DNA of 64,000 bases from Eubacterium sp. AF16-48 (GCF_003479405.1 NZ_QUHB01000003.1:101964-165963), one strand, 5' to 3'; counted from the stretch's first letter, positions 44,883-54,205 are shown. Numbers and translations are program-made. Notes: generated by a model from the letters alone, not told the origin.

Positions 44883-44932
44883 AACAATTAAAAAAACACT
44901 GTTCATAAAACCTGAATGATTTGTCAGGAGAG

Positions 44933-44962
44933 TTGTTGCAATAATGCAACAATGTGGTAATA
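44933..44962 (+). promoter_or_regulatory. Promoter with palindromic operator upstream of feoAB
   Basis: TTGTTGCA (44933-44940), four bases, TGCAACAA (44945-44952) form a perfect inverted repeat. TTGTTG itself can act as -35, with TAATAT at 44957-44962 as -10 (18-base spacer), so a bound repressor would cover the promoter. An iron-responsive regulator is expected; the sequence is not a canonical Fur box. Confidence 0.5.
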
Positions 44963-45001
44963 TGGAAGGAAATATACGTATTACATATTGGAGGCATAAA
45001 A

Positions 45002-47347
45002 TTGAAACTCTCTCAGTTGAAACAGGGACAGACAGGAAGGATAGTAAAAGTAGGCGGTGAGGGTCAGCTTAGACGACACTTTCTTGATATGGGACTCATA
45101 CAGGGCACAGACATTCAGTACATAAAAGCTGCACCTATGGGAGATCCTATAGAATATAAGATTTGGGGATATGAACTGACACTTAGAAAGGATGATGCTA
45201 AGTGTATAGATATTGAATTACAGGAAAATAAGGAAAAGAAAAAGGAAAGCAGTGATGTAAAGTATAATTCAACAGAGCATCCCCACATAGGTGAGTCGGG
45301 TATATATCATGTTAAGCAAAGAGGGGAAAAAATCGAAAAGGGACAGTTGATTACTTTTGGATTGGCAGGAAATCAAAATTGTGGCAAAACAACATTGTTC
45401 AATCAGCTGACTGGCTCAAATCAGCATGTGGGAAATTTCCCAGGGGTAACGGTTGACCGGAAAGACGGTCAGATAAGAAAACAGGAAAATACAATGGTGG
45501 TGGATTTGCCGGGAATATATTCCATGTCACCTTATACCAGTGAGGAAATTGTATCAAGGCAGTTTTTCTTAGATGACAGACCAAGAGGTATTATAAATAT
45601 TGTAGATGCTACGAATATTGAAAGAAATCTTTATCTTACAATGCAGCTTATTGAACTGGACATTCCTATGGTTTTGGCATTAAACATGATGGATGAGGTT
45701 ACAGCCAACGGCGGCTCAGTAGATGTTAATATGTTAGAGGAATCCCTAGGCATTCCCGTGGTGCCTATATCAGCAGCTAAAAACGAAGGGGTAGACGAAC
45801 TTATTGAGCATGCTATGCATGTGGCAGTATATCGTGAGCGTCCCGGAAGAATGGATTTTTGCGATGCGAATGGAGAAGATGGTGGAGCAATTCACAGATG
45901 TATACATTCCATTATGCATTTAATAGATGATCATGCCCATAATAATAAAGTTCCAATCAGATTTGCAGCAGGCAAGCTTATTGAAGGGGATGAGGATGTT
46001 ATAGCAAGACTTCATCTTGAAGAAAATGAAAAAGAAATGATAGAACATATTATTCTTCAGATGGAAAAGGAAAGCGGCATGGACAGAGAAGCAGCTTTGG
46101 CAAAAATGCGTTTTACATTTATTGATAAAATATGTAAAACGGCAGTGGTAAGGCCACAGGAAAGCAGGGAAAGAGCAAGAAGTCGTAAAATTGATAAGCT
46201 GCTTACAGGAAAATATACGGCGATTCCTTCTTTTATTGTAATAATGTCTCTGATTTTCTATCTGACTTTTGGAGTAATAGGTCTTTATCTTCAAAAGCTT
46301 ATGGATATGGGAATCAGTGCCCTAAGCAGCCTGTGCGAAAATGCAATGATTACTTTTAAAGTAAATGAAGTAATCCGGTCGTTAATTATTGACGGTATAT
46401 TTGTAGGGGTAGGCAGTGTTCTTAGCTTTTTGCCCATAATAGTTGTATTGTTCTTTTTCCTGTCATTATTAGAAGACAGTGGATACATGGCAAGAATTGC
46501 ATTTGTAATGGACAAGATATTTAGAAAATTGGGCCTTTCCGGTAGAAGCTTTGTACCTATGATTATAGGATTCGGATGTTCAGTGCCGGCCATTATGGCA
46601 ACAAGAACATTACCATCAGAGCGTGACAGAAAGATGACCATAATGCTTACGCCTTTTATGAGCTGCTCAGCAAAAATACCTATTTATGCATTTTTCTCAG
46701 CAGCATTTTTCCCGGATAAGGCTGCGTTGGTTATGATAGGTTTGTATTTTACGGGAATAATAGTAGCAATTATATATGCCCTGATACTTGACCGCACTAA
46801 GTTTAAGGGAGAACCGGTTCCTTTTGTTATGGAGCTACCTAATTACAGAATGCCGGGAGCTAAAAGTGTGTTAAGACTTATGTGGGACAAGGCAAAGGAC
46901 TTTTTAACCAAAGCTTTTACAATAATCTTTTTAGCGTCACTGGTTATATGGTTTTTACAGACCTTTGATTTACATTTCAATATAGTAAAGGATGCAGAAG
47001 ACAGTATTCTGGCAATGATAGGTGGAATTGTGGCACCTATATTTAAACCATTGGGATTTGGTGACTGGCGTGCATCTACAGCCCTGATAACGGGATTTAC
47101 CGCAAAGGAAAGTGTTGTAAGCACACTTACGGTATTGTTGGGAACAAAGGCTCTTAGCACAATGTTTACTACTAAAAGTGCCATAGTATTTTTGATATTT
47201 ACCCTTTTGTACACACCTTGTGTTGCAGCAATATCATCAGTAAAGCGGGAACTGGGTAGAAATTGGGCAGTGATAGTAGTTTTATTACAATGCAGTATAG
47301 CATGGATAGTAGCATTTGGTGCCAAATTGATTTTGACATTAATATAA
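45002..47347 (+). CDS. feoB: Ferrous iron transporter, FeoA-FeoB fusion
   Basis: A 781-residue Fe(II) importer. Residues 1-75 are a FeoA SH3-like domain (LSQLKQGQTGRIV, LRRHFLDMGLIQGTDI). After a linker comes the G domain with G1 GNQNCGKTT (123-131), G3 DLPGIYS, G4 NMMD, then the membrane part with Gate motifs (GFGCSVPAIMATRTL, FMSCSAKIPIYAFF) and a Cys near the end (YTPCVAAISS). Translation most likely starts at TTG 45002, since GGAGG at 44990-44994 is well placed and the upstream extension to GTG 44954 would overlap the promoter. Confidence 0.94.
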   Translation: MKLSQLKQGQTGRIVKVGGEGQLRRHFLDMGLIQGTDIQYIKAAPMGDPIEYKIWGYELTLRKDDAKCIDIELQENKEKKKESSDVKYNSTEHPHIGESGIYHVKQRGEKIEKGQLITFGLAGNQNCGKTTLFNQLTGSNQHVGNFPGVTVDRKDGQIRKQENTMVVDLPGIYSMSPYTSEEIVSRQFFLDDRPRGIINIVDATNIERNLYLTMQLIELDIPMVLALNMMDEVTANGGSVDVNMLEESLGIPVVPISAAKNEGVDELIEHAMHVAVYRERPGRMDFCDANGEDGGAIHRCIHSIMHLIDDHAHNNKVPIRFAAGKLIEGDEDVIARLHLEENEKEMIEHIILQMEKESGMDREAALAKMRFTFIDKICKTAVVRPQESRERARSRKIDKLLTGKYTAIPSFIVIMSLIFYLTFGVIGLYLQKLMDMGISALSSLCENAMITFKVNEVIRSLIIDGIFVGVGSVLSFLPIIVVLFFFLSLLEDSGYMARIAFVMDKIFRKLGLSGRSFVPMIIGFGCSVPAIMATRTLPSERDRKMTIMLTPFMSCSAKIPIYAFFSAAFFPDKAALVMIGLYFTGIIVAIIYALILDRTKFKGEPVPFVMELPNYRMPGAKSVLRLMWDKAKDFLTKAFTIIFLASLVIWFLQTFDLHFNIVKDAEDSILAMIGGIVAPIFKPLGFGDWRASTALITGFTAKESVVSTLTVLLGTKALSTMFTTKSAIVFLIFTLLYTPCVAAISSVKRELGRNWAVIVVLLQCSIAWIVAFGAKLILTLI

Positions 47348-47376
47348 ATGACTTTTTGTAAGGAGGCAATAAATTT

Positions 47377-48756
47377 ATGAAACGAGACAGCGTATGGGGA
47401 AAGTATAATGGAGTTGACATTGAAAATCTTGAAAAACTAAACAAGAGATATATTGATTTTCTGTCTCAGTGTAAGACAGAAAGAGAATGTGCTGCAAGGT
47501 CAGTGGAAATGGCAAAGACAAAGGGATACAAATCCATTGAGGATGTAATAAAAGAAGGAAAGCCTCTTAAGGCAGGTGATAAAATATACGGTCTTTATAT
47601 GAACAAGGCAGTAGCATTATTTAACATAGGAAGACAGCCTTTGGAAAAAGGTATGAATATTTTAGGTGCTCACATTGATTCTCCAAGAATGGACATTAAG
47701 CAGAATCCGTTATATGAAAAAGAGGATATGGCATATTTTGATACACATTACTATGGCGGAATAAAAAAATATCAGTGGGTTACTCTTCCTCTTGCAATAC
47801 ACGGTGTTGTAGTGAAGAAGGATGGCACCTCAGTTAATGTAAATATAGGTGAAAAAGATACTGACCCGGTATTTTGTGTTACTGACTTACTGATTCATTT
47901 AGCATCTAAGCAAATGGACAAAAAAGCCGCAACTGTAGTTGAAGGAGAAAATTTAGATATTTTAGTAGGAAGTATTCCTGTAAGCGAAAATGAAAAGAAA
48001 AGCGTAAAGGCAGGAGTTTTGAAAATATTAAAAGATAAGTACGGAATGGATGAGGAAGATTTCTTCTCAGCAGAACTGGAGGTGGTTCCGGCAGGACCGG
48101 CAAGAGAAATGGGATTTGACGGAAGCATGGTTATGTCATATGGTCAGGATGACAGAGTTTGCGCTTATACATCATTAGAAGCTATTCTTGACAGTAGTGT
48201 TAATGAAAGAACATCCTGTTGTCTTTTAGTTGACAAAGAGGAAATCGGAAGCGTAGGAGCAACAGGTATGCAGTCACGTTTCTTTGAAAACATGGTAGCC
48301 GAATTAATTAATTTAAACGGAAACTACAGTGAATTAATTCTTAAGAGATGCCTTAAAAACAGTAAAATGCTCTCATCTGACGTAAACGCAGCTTATGATC
48401 CGTTATATGCAGATGTATTTTCAGAGCAAAGCACATCTTATATTGGAAAAGGTGTTGTGTTTAACAAATTTACCGGCTCAAGAGGAAAGTCAGGCTCTAA
48501 TGATGCCAACGCAGAATACTTAGCAGAAATAAGAAAGGTTATGGATGACAATAAGGTTTATTTCCAAATGTCAGAGTTAGGAAAGGTTGATGCCGGCGGT
48601 GGCGGAACCATTGCATACATTATGTCATTATACGGAATGGAAGTAATTGACTGCGGTGTGCCGGTGCTTAGCATGCATGCACCTTGGGAGGTTACAAGCA
48701 AAGCTGATGTTTATGAGGCTTTCAAGTGCTATAAGGCATTTTTAAGAATGGAATAG
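47377..48756 (+). CDS. M18-family metalloaminopeptidase
   Basis: A 459-residue dizinc aminopeptidase of family M18 that removes acidic or neutral N-terminal residues in the cytosol. The metal ligands are in GAHIDSPRMD, DKEEIGSVG, and SDVNAAYDP; the C-terminal ligand is His in VPVLSMHAPWE. Length fits. It starts at ATG 47377 behind AAGGAGG, 29 bases after feoB, so read-through from the feo promoter is likely. Confidence 0.92.
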   Translation: MKRDSVWGKYNGVDIENLEKLNKRYIDFLSQCKTERECAARSVEMAKTKGYKSIEDVIKEGKPLKAGDKIYGLYMNKAVALFNIGRQPLEKGMNILGAHIDSPRMDIKQNPLYEKEDMAYFDTHYYGGIKKYQWVTLPLAIHGVVVKKDGTSVNVNIGEKDTDPVFCVTDLLIHLASKQMDKKAATVVEGENLDILVGSIPVSENEKKSVKAGVLKILKDKYGMDEEDFFSAELEVVPAGPAREMGFDGSMVMSYGQDDRVCAYTSLEAILDSSVNERTSCCLLVDKEEIGSVGATGMQSRFFENMVAELINLNGNYSELILKRCLKNSKMLSSDVNAAYDPLYADVFSEQSTSYIGKGVVFNKFTGSRGKSGSNDANAEYLAEIRKVMDDNKVYFQMSELGKVDAGGGGTIAYIMSLYGMEVIDCGVPVLSMHAPWEVTSKADVYEAFKCYKAFLRME

Positions 48757-48763
48757 AAAGAAA

Positions 48764-48890
48764 AGCGTTGCCATGCGCATTATGCTGTGCATAATGCTTA
48801 TGCCTCGCTGTCGCGCTATACAGATACACAAAAAAGGTCTGCCTGTGAGCAAACTTCCGGCAGACCTTTTTTGTGTATCTGTGCAACGCT
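48764..48890. repeat. Compound palindromic element with a perfect 24-bp stem
   Basis: The core arms 48820-48843 and 48859-48882 are perfect complements over 24 bases and include the A6/T6 runs of a terminator. Outside them AGCGTTGC (48764-48771) pairs with GCAACGCT (48883-48890). Between outer and core left arms sits a second hairpin (48777-48785 with 48789-48797). The core doubles as a terminator for the M18 gene. Confidence 0.75.
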
Positions 48891-48913
48891 TGTAGGAACG
48901 CGCAAATTTGTAT

Positions 48914-48942
48914 TTGACACTTGGTGTTTACTATTATATAAT
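48914..48942 (+). promoter_or_regulatory. Consensus promoter of the aspS T-box transcript
   Basis: TTGACA (48914-48919), 17-base spacer and TATAAT (48937-48942): a perfect sigma-A promoter, starting transcription at about 48949. Confidence 0.85.
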
Positions 48943-48948
48943 CAAGAT

Positions 48949-49217
48949 TAATGGCGTTGACGGAGAGAAGTAGCTTTAATTATCGCTAACAGAGAGCAGG
49001 TGTTGGTGGAAGTCCTGTAGAATGAATTAATGTGAATAACACTCCTAAGCTGCAACCTGAACGTTTAATAATCAGTAGGGAAGCCGTTGTCGAGCGATAA
49101 TCGATGGGTTGCAAGACCATGAGTGGCTGCATAAGCAGTAAATCAGGTGGTACCGCGGACATATTAAGTAATTAGTGAGTTCGTCCTGGATTAATTTTTC
49201 AGGATGGGCTCTTTTTA
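48949..49217 (+). promoter_or_regulatory. T-box riboswitch of aspS with an AAC (Asn) specifier
   Basis: All T-box landmarks are present. Stem I has GGAG (48962-48965) pairing with CTCC (49042-49045); the loop E strands are AGTA (48969-48972) and GAA (49034-49036). One base later comes AAC (49038-49040) followed by A, the place of the specifier, as in glyQS where GAA, one base, codon, A is found. The T-box sequence AGGTGGTACCGCG is at 49145-49157. The terminator arms 49177-49188 and 49200-49211 precede TTTTT. The specifier reads Asn, although the gene is aspS. The TGGT bulge would need a wobble pair if the tRNA discriminator is G. Confidence 0.88.
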
Positions 49218-49279
49218 TATTTAATAGGAAATTCTATTATTTTAACCATACCGTAATTTATAATATTGGAGGAAGTGTA

Positions 49280-51037
49280 ATGGATATTAACACAAATAAC
49301 ATTTATCGTGATGTAACAATGGATTCATTGTCAGAAGCTAATGTTGGACAAAATGTAAAGATTGCAGGCTGGATTGAAAACATTCGTGACCACGGTGGAG
49401 TATCATTTATTGATTTAAGAGATATGTATGGAGTTATGCAGGTAGTTATGCGTGACACATCATTACTTGAGGGATTAAGTAAGGAAGACTGTATTTCAGT
49501 AGAGGGACCTATTGAGCATAGAGATGAAGAAACATATAACCCTAAGATTCCTACAGGAACTATTGAATTAGAGGCAAAAAAGGTTGAAGTTTTAGGGAAG
49601 GTTTACAAGCAGTTACCTTTTGAAATTATTACATCAAAGGAAACCCGTGAAGATGTGAGACTTAAATATCGTTACCTTGATTTAAGAAATCCAAAGGTTA
49701 AGGATAACATGATTTTCCGTTCAAAGGTTATTTCATACCTTAGACAGAAAATGGTAGATATGGGATTTTTGGAAATCCAGACACCTATTCTTTGTGCATC
49801 ATCTCCGGAAGGTGCAAGAGATTATATTGTGCCATCAAGAAAGTTTAAGGGAAAATTCTATGCACTTCCACAGGCACCACAGCAGTATAAACAGTTACTT
49901 ATGGTGTCAGGATTTGATAAGTATTTCCAGATTGCCCCTTGCTTTAGAGATGAAGATGCAAGAGCAGACAGATCACCGGGAGAATTTTACCAGTTAGACT
50001 TTGAAATGAGCTTTGCCACACAGGAAGATGTATTTAGAGTTGGCGAGGAAGTTTTAGCTGACACATTTAATAAATTTGCACCTGAAGGATACGAGGTTAC
50101 ACAGGCTCCGTTCCCTATTATAAGCTATAAGGAATCAATGCTTAAATACGGAACAGATAAGCCGGACCTTAGAAATCCGTTAGAAATAATTGACGTAACA
50201 GATTTCTTCCAGAGATGTACATTTAAACCATTCCACGGAAAGACTGTAAGAGCAATTGTAATTAACCAGAAGTTGTCAAAGGGACAGCACGAAAAATTAC
50301 TTAAGTTTGCTCAGAGCATTGGAATGGGTGGTCTTGGTTACCTGGAAGTTTTAGAAGATGGAAGCTATAAGGGACCAATTGATAAGTTTATTCCTGAAGA
50401 TATGAAGGAAGAAATAAGGGAAATGGCATCATTAAAGGCATTAGATACTATTTTCTTCATTGCTGATAATGAGAAGAATGCTTCACTTTATGCAGGACAG
50501 ATTAGAACAGCTCTTGGTGAGAGACTTGATTTAATTGATAAAAAGTCATACAAGTTCTGTTATATTAACGACTTCCCTATGTATGAATATGATACGGAAG
50601 CTAAAAAGATGATATTTACACATAATCCGTTCTCTATGCCACAGGGTGGACTTGAAGCATTAGAAACAAAGAATCCGGAGGATATTTTGGCATATCAGTA
50701 CGATATCGTATGTAACGGTGTTGAATTATCAAGTGGTGCAGTAAGAAACCATGATATGAGGATTATGGTTAAGGCATTTGAAATTGCAGGATATACAGAA
50801 GATGACCTTAAGGAGAAATTTGGAGCCTTGTACAATGCATTCCAGTTTGGTGCACCACCACATGCAGGTATGGCACCGGGAGTTGACCGTATGATTATGT
50901 TACTTCGTGAAGAAGAAAATATTAGAGAAATTATTCCATTCCCTATGAACGGAAACGCACAGGATTTAATGTGCGGTGCACCGGGAGAGGTAACAGAGCA
51001 GCAGCTTAGAGAGGTTCACATTAAGGTTAGAGCATAA
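49280..51037 (+). CDS. aspS: Aspartyl-tRNA synthetase, probably non-discriminating
   Basis: A 585-residue bacterial-type AspRS: anticodon-binding OB fold first, then class II motifs (motif 2 FRDEDARADRSPGEFYQLD, motif 3 GMAPGVDRMIMLL) with the GAD insertion between. The OB fold reads RDHGG with His38; non-discriminating bacterial enzymes typically carry His here where E. coli-like discriminating ones carry Leu. Together with the Asn-type T-box this suggests that the enzyme also makes Asp-tRNA-Asn for amidation by GatCAB (not in this window). ATG 49280 follows TGGAGGAAG; the upstream frame lies in the leader. Confidence 0.96.
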   Translation: MDINTNNIYRDVTMDSLSEANVGQNVKIAGWIENIRDHGGVSFIDLRDMYGVMQVVMRDTSLLEGLSKEDCISVEGPIEHRDEETYNPKIPTGTIELEAKKVEVLGKVYKQLPFEIITSKETREDVRLKYRYLDLRNPKVKDNMIFRSKVISYLRQKMVDMGFLEIQTPILCASSPEGARDYIVPSRKFKGKFYALPQAPQQYKQLLMVSGFDKYFQIAPCFRDEDARADRSPGEFYQLDFEMSFATQEDVFRVGEEVLADTFNKFAPEGYEVTQAPFPIISYKESMLKYGTDKPDLRNPLEIIDVTDFFQRCTFKPFHGKTVRAIVINQKLSKGQHEKLLKFAQSIGMGGLGYLEVLEDGSYKGPIDKFIPEDMKEEIREMASLKALDTIFFIADNEKNASLYAGQIRTALGERLDLIDKKSYKFCYINDFPMYEYDTEAKKMIFTHNPFSMPQGGLEALETKNPEDILAYQYDIVCNGVELSSGAVRNHDMRIMVKAFEIAGYTEDDLKEKFGALYNAFQFGAPPHAGMAPGVDRMIMLLREEENIREIIPFPMNGNAQDLMCGAPGEVTEQQLREVHIKVRA

Positions 51038-51057
51038 GGAGGAGATTTATTTCTAAT

Positions 51058-51156
51058 ATGGTGGTTACACTTATTTTAGGAGTAATAGCAATTGCATTAA
51101 TAGCGATTATTATAGCAGCAATTGCAATTGCTATTCATCACAGCAATAAAGATTGA
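51058..51156 (+). CDS. 32-residue single-helix membrane microprotein
   Basis: Just after aspS, AAGGAGGAG (51036-51044) precedes a frame starting at ATG 51058: MVVTLILGVIAIALIAIIIA, more Ala/Ile, and a short polar end HHSNKD. It is one uninterrupted membrane helix. The ribosome binding site is 13 bases away, longer than normal; ATT 51049 would be better spaced but is a rare start. The terminator at 51167 follows. Small size and lack of homology cues keep this tentative. Confidence 0.5.
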   Translation: MVVTLILGVIAIALIAIIIAAIAIAIHHSNKD

Positions 51157-51166
51157 CAAAAAATTT

Positions 51167-51199
51167 ATCTGCCGGATTTATTAGTCCGGCAGATATTAT
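51167..51199 (+). terminator. Terminator of the aspS transcript
   Basis: A perfect ten-base stem (51167-51176 with 51185-51194) with an eight-base loop, followed by ATTATGT. Confidence 0.7.
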
Positions 51200-51224
51200 G
51201 TAGAAAAGTGAAGGTGAGACGGAT

Positions 51225-51875
51225 ATGTATAATACAGTAGTTTTTGATTTGGATGGAACACTTTTAAATACTCTTGAAGATTTAACAGATGCAGTTCTTT
51301 ATATTCAGAAGAAATTTGATTTCCCTCTTCATAATATTGAATTGGTGAGACAACATGTGGGAAATGGAATAAGAAAGCTGATTATACGTTCTATTCCTGA
51401 TGGAGAGGACAATCCAAGGTTTGAAGAGGTTTATCAGGAGTTTCTGGATTATTATCAGAAGAACTGTCAGGTAAAAACCACAGCTTATGATGGAATAATG
51501 GAACTTTTAAAGGAACTTCATGAAAGCAACATAAAAATGGCAATTGTGTCAAATAAGGCTCATGGAGCAGTTGACGAATTAAATGAAATTTATTTCAAGG
51601 ATTATATAAAGGTTGCCATAGGGGAAAACGAGGCGGCAGGAATTAAGAAAAAGCCGGCACCGGACAGTGTTTTCCATGCATTAAAGCTTCTTGGAAGTAA
51701 AAAAGAGGAAGCGGTTTACGTGGGAGATTCAGAAGTAGACAGGGCAACAGCAGAAAATGCAGGTATGGATTGTGTGTTATGTAGCTGGGGCTTTAGGGAA
51801 AGAGAACTTCTTGAAGGTCTTAAACCAATAGCTATAATAGATGAGCCAAAGGACCTGCTTAAAATAATTAAATAA
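51225..51875 (+). CDS. HAD-family phosphatase, phosphoglycolate-phosphatase-like
   Basis: A 216-residue HAD subfamily IA enzyme: motif I DLDGTLLNT (Asp8, Asp10), a helical C1 cap (about 18-85), motif II in IVSNKAHG, Lys in KKKPAPDS and motif IV VGDSEVDRATAENAG. Gph and PpaX are the closest described types; the substrate is not fixed. It starts at ATG 51225 behind GAAGGTGAG and has its own context between terminator and surface-protein gene. Confidence 0.88.
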   Translation: MYNTVVFDLDGTLLNTLEDLTDAVLYIQKKFDFPLHNIELVRQHVGNGIRKLIIRSIPDGEDNPRFEEVYQEFLDYYQKNCQVKTTAYDGIMELLKELHESNIKMAIVSNKAHGAVDELNEIYFKDYIKVAIGENEAAGIKKKPAPDSVFHALKLLGSKKEEAVYVGDSEVDRATAENAGMDCVLCSWGFRERELLEGLKPIAIIDEPKDLLKIIK

Positions 51876-52006
51876 CAAAAAGCCTGTAGAGTTATTCAAT
51901 TGAAAAGATATATGATATTATGTACACAAATTCATTATTACATAAGAGTGGGTTTGTGTATTTTTATGTAGATTGATTGAGAGAAAATTTAAGGAGGGAA
52001 AAAAGA

Positions 52007-54181
52007 ATGCAAAGAAGGAGAGTTTTGTCAATTTTGCTCGTGGTTATGCTGATAGTCACAATTATTTATCCAATGAATAAAAATGTTCAGATAAGAGCAA
52101 ATGATAATGGAGCGAAAACACATATATTATCTAACCCGACGAAGGATACCACAGGAAATACCATTTGGGACTGCGTTTATTTTGGAAACTATTATCAGAA
52201 TGATGTAGAAGGAAAATACAAAGAACCGATTAAATGGAGAGTACTCAAGGTAGATGGGAATGATGCATTTCTTTTGGCAGACAAAGGATTAGATGTGAAA
52301 CCATGGCATGAGTCAGGGGATGGTGTTGATTGGGAGACATGTACTCTTAGGAGCTGGCTTAATGGTTATAAAAGCAGTATGAATAAAAATGGGATAGATT
52401 ATTCAAATGACAATTTTATGGATACAGCTTTCACAGCAGAAGAACAGCAGGCAATTAATACAACATTAGTATCAAACGCTCAGGATCCGTTTTTGGATTC
52501 ACCGAAGGTCAATGATACATACGATCAGGTTTATTGTTTGGCATATAAGGAAGCGTTAAATACGGAATATGGCTTTTCAGGAGAGTATAATGTAGACCCT
52601 ACAAGAGCGCTTGTTGTTACTCCATATGCAAATGCCAAATTGGATTGGGAAACATATCCGTGGCTGATGCCGGGGTGGTGGCTTAGAACAATGGGAGATG
52701 ATACCTATCGTGATGTCAACACTTATAAGGGAAAATATGCGGCATATGTATTTCAGTCCGGTTTTGTTTATCCGAATGGTTCATCAGTAAATGATACATT
52801 TATGACAGTACGTCCGGTACTGCATTTAAATACACAAAATACTGATGTTTATTCCTATGCAGGAAAGGTAAGTAGTGATGGAACAGAATCAGATGTTCCG
52901 ACAACACAGGAAGTAACAACGCCAAATGAAACAACAACACAGGAAGGAATCGAGACATCTCCTGAAGCAACCACAACACCAAATATAGAAACAACAAAGG
53001 AATCGACAACACCGGAAAATCTTCCTCTTACACCGGGACAGGCAGATGCAGATCGTTGGTTTGAAATTGGTGGATATACATATTATTGCGGTCCGTGGAA
53101 TGGGTCTACGGTACAGCTGGGGGCAGACCCTGAGGATCCGGATCATGTTCAGATGCAACAGCTGACAAGTAACTGGGGAAATGCCTGGGGATTGCAGCTC
53201 AAGAAAACAGTAACCGGATTGGTGCCGGGTAAAATATATACAATATCGATTGATATGTATTCACCATCAGAAGACGGTTCTTATAAAATTACAAACGATC
53301 TGAATGAAAGTAAGCCAAGAAAATTAGTGATTGGCACAACAACTCTTTCCACAGAACTTATGGCAGATAGAGATGGAACAATTGAATTTGTGGTAGGAGC
53401 CGGATTAGTCGGAACTTCAGTTGTTCTTGATTTTTCTAATGTAGTTGTAAAAGATGAAGATGGAAATATCGTATATCCAAAAGCAGAAGAGCAGACAACG
53501 AAAATGGAAGAAAACACAACGGTTGCACCTACTACAGTAGCCCCAACAACGGTGGCCCCAACAACGGAAGCTCCAACAATAGAGGCACCAACACAGGCAC
53601 CGACAGAGGAACCTACTACAGCTGATCCTAAGACTATTACAATCAGTGATGATGTTAATATTGAAGGATATCAGGTAAGTACGACCCTTGGAGGAAGTAG
53701 AGTTGTTGGTTCTGTAGAACCTACAATAGATGGAAAGAATGTTACTAAGTGGGGATTTGTTTATGCGGTAGATACAATATATGGAAATTCTTTGGGAGTA
53801 ACAGATGCAGATATGTATGTTGGTTCAACTAACAAATATGTAGTTTCATTAGATTCTACACCGGCAGGAACAAGTAATACAGTTCTTGGAAATTCAACAA
53901 CAGCAACATATTTTGTAAGAACTACATTGTTTAGTACAAACACTGCCAGAGAGTTCACAACAGAATATAAGGTAAGAGCATACGCAGTTCTTAGTGATGG
54001 AAGCTACGTATATAGTAAGGCATATACTTACTCAGTATATAAGATTTGTGATCAGCTGTATCAGTCAAAGAAGATGAATACAAGCGCTGCACATGATTAC
54101 TTATATAATAATATTCTTAAGGTAGTTGATCCTTTATATAAAGAAGTAGATTACAACTGGAGCAGTATAGTTGTTAAATAA
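52007..54181 (+). CDS. Large secreted multidomain surface protein (DUF6273-like, CBM-like modules)
   Basis: A 724-residue exported protein. Signal peptide (VLSILLVVMLIVTIIYPM); a DUF6273-like module (about 45-290; IWDCVYFGNYYQND, PIKWRVLKVDGNDAFLLAD, WWLRTMG); a Thr/Glu/Pro linker; a jelly-roll CBM-like domain (about 340-500; WFEIGGYTYYCGPWN, GLQLKKTVTGLVPGKIYTIS); a second linker made of TVAPT/TEAPT repeats; and a C-terminal Ig-like domain (about 545-700). No sortase LPxTG or other anchor is visible. ATG 52007 follows AAGGAGG. It probably binds glycans at the cell surface. Confidence 0.7.
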   Translation: MQRRRVLSILLVVMLIVTIIYPMNKNVQIRANDNGAKTHILSNPTKDTTGNTIWDCVYFGNYYQNDVEGKYKEPIKWRVLKVDGNDAFLLADKGLDVKPWHESGDGVDWETCTLRSWLNGYKSSMNKNGIDYSNDNFMDTAFTAEEQQAINTTLVSNAQDPFLDSPKVNDTYDQVYCLAYKEALNTEYGFSGEYNVDPTRALVVTPYANAKLDWETYPWLMPGWWLRTMGDDTYRDVNTYKGKYAAYVFQSGFVYPNGSSVNDTFMTVRPVLHLNTQNTDVYSYAGKVSSDGTESDVPTTQEVTTPNETTTQEGIETSPEATTTPNIETTKESTTPENLPLTPGQADADRWFEIGGYTYYCGPWNGSTVQLGADPEDPDHVQMQQLTSNWGNAWGLQLKKTVTGLVPGKIYTISIDMYSPSEDGSYKITNDLNESKPRKLVIGTTTLSTELMADRDGTIEFVVGAGLVGTSVVLDFSNVVVKDEDGNIVYPKAEEQTTKMEENTTVAPTTVAPTTVAPTTEAPTIEAPTQAPTEEPTTADPKTITISDDVNIEGYQVSTTLGGSRVVGSVEPTIDGKNVTKWGFVYAVDTIYGNSLGVTDADMYVGSTNKYVVSLDSTPAGTSNTVLGNSTTATYFVRTTLFSTNTAREFTTEYKVRAYAVLSDGSYVYSKAYTYSVYKICDQLYQSKKMNTSAAHDYLYNNILKVVDPLYKEVDYNWSSIVVK

Positions 54182-54205
54182 CAACATAATAATATAATTA
54201 CGGGG

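Noticed and set aside
53520..53630. Short direct repeats in the surface-protein gene as a possible CRISPR or VNTR
   Set aside because: They are in-frame codons for a Thr/Pro/Ala linker (TVAPT and TEAPT units) without spacers.
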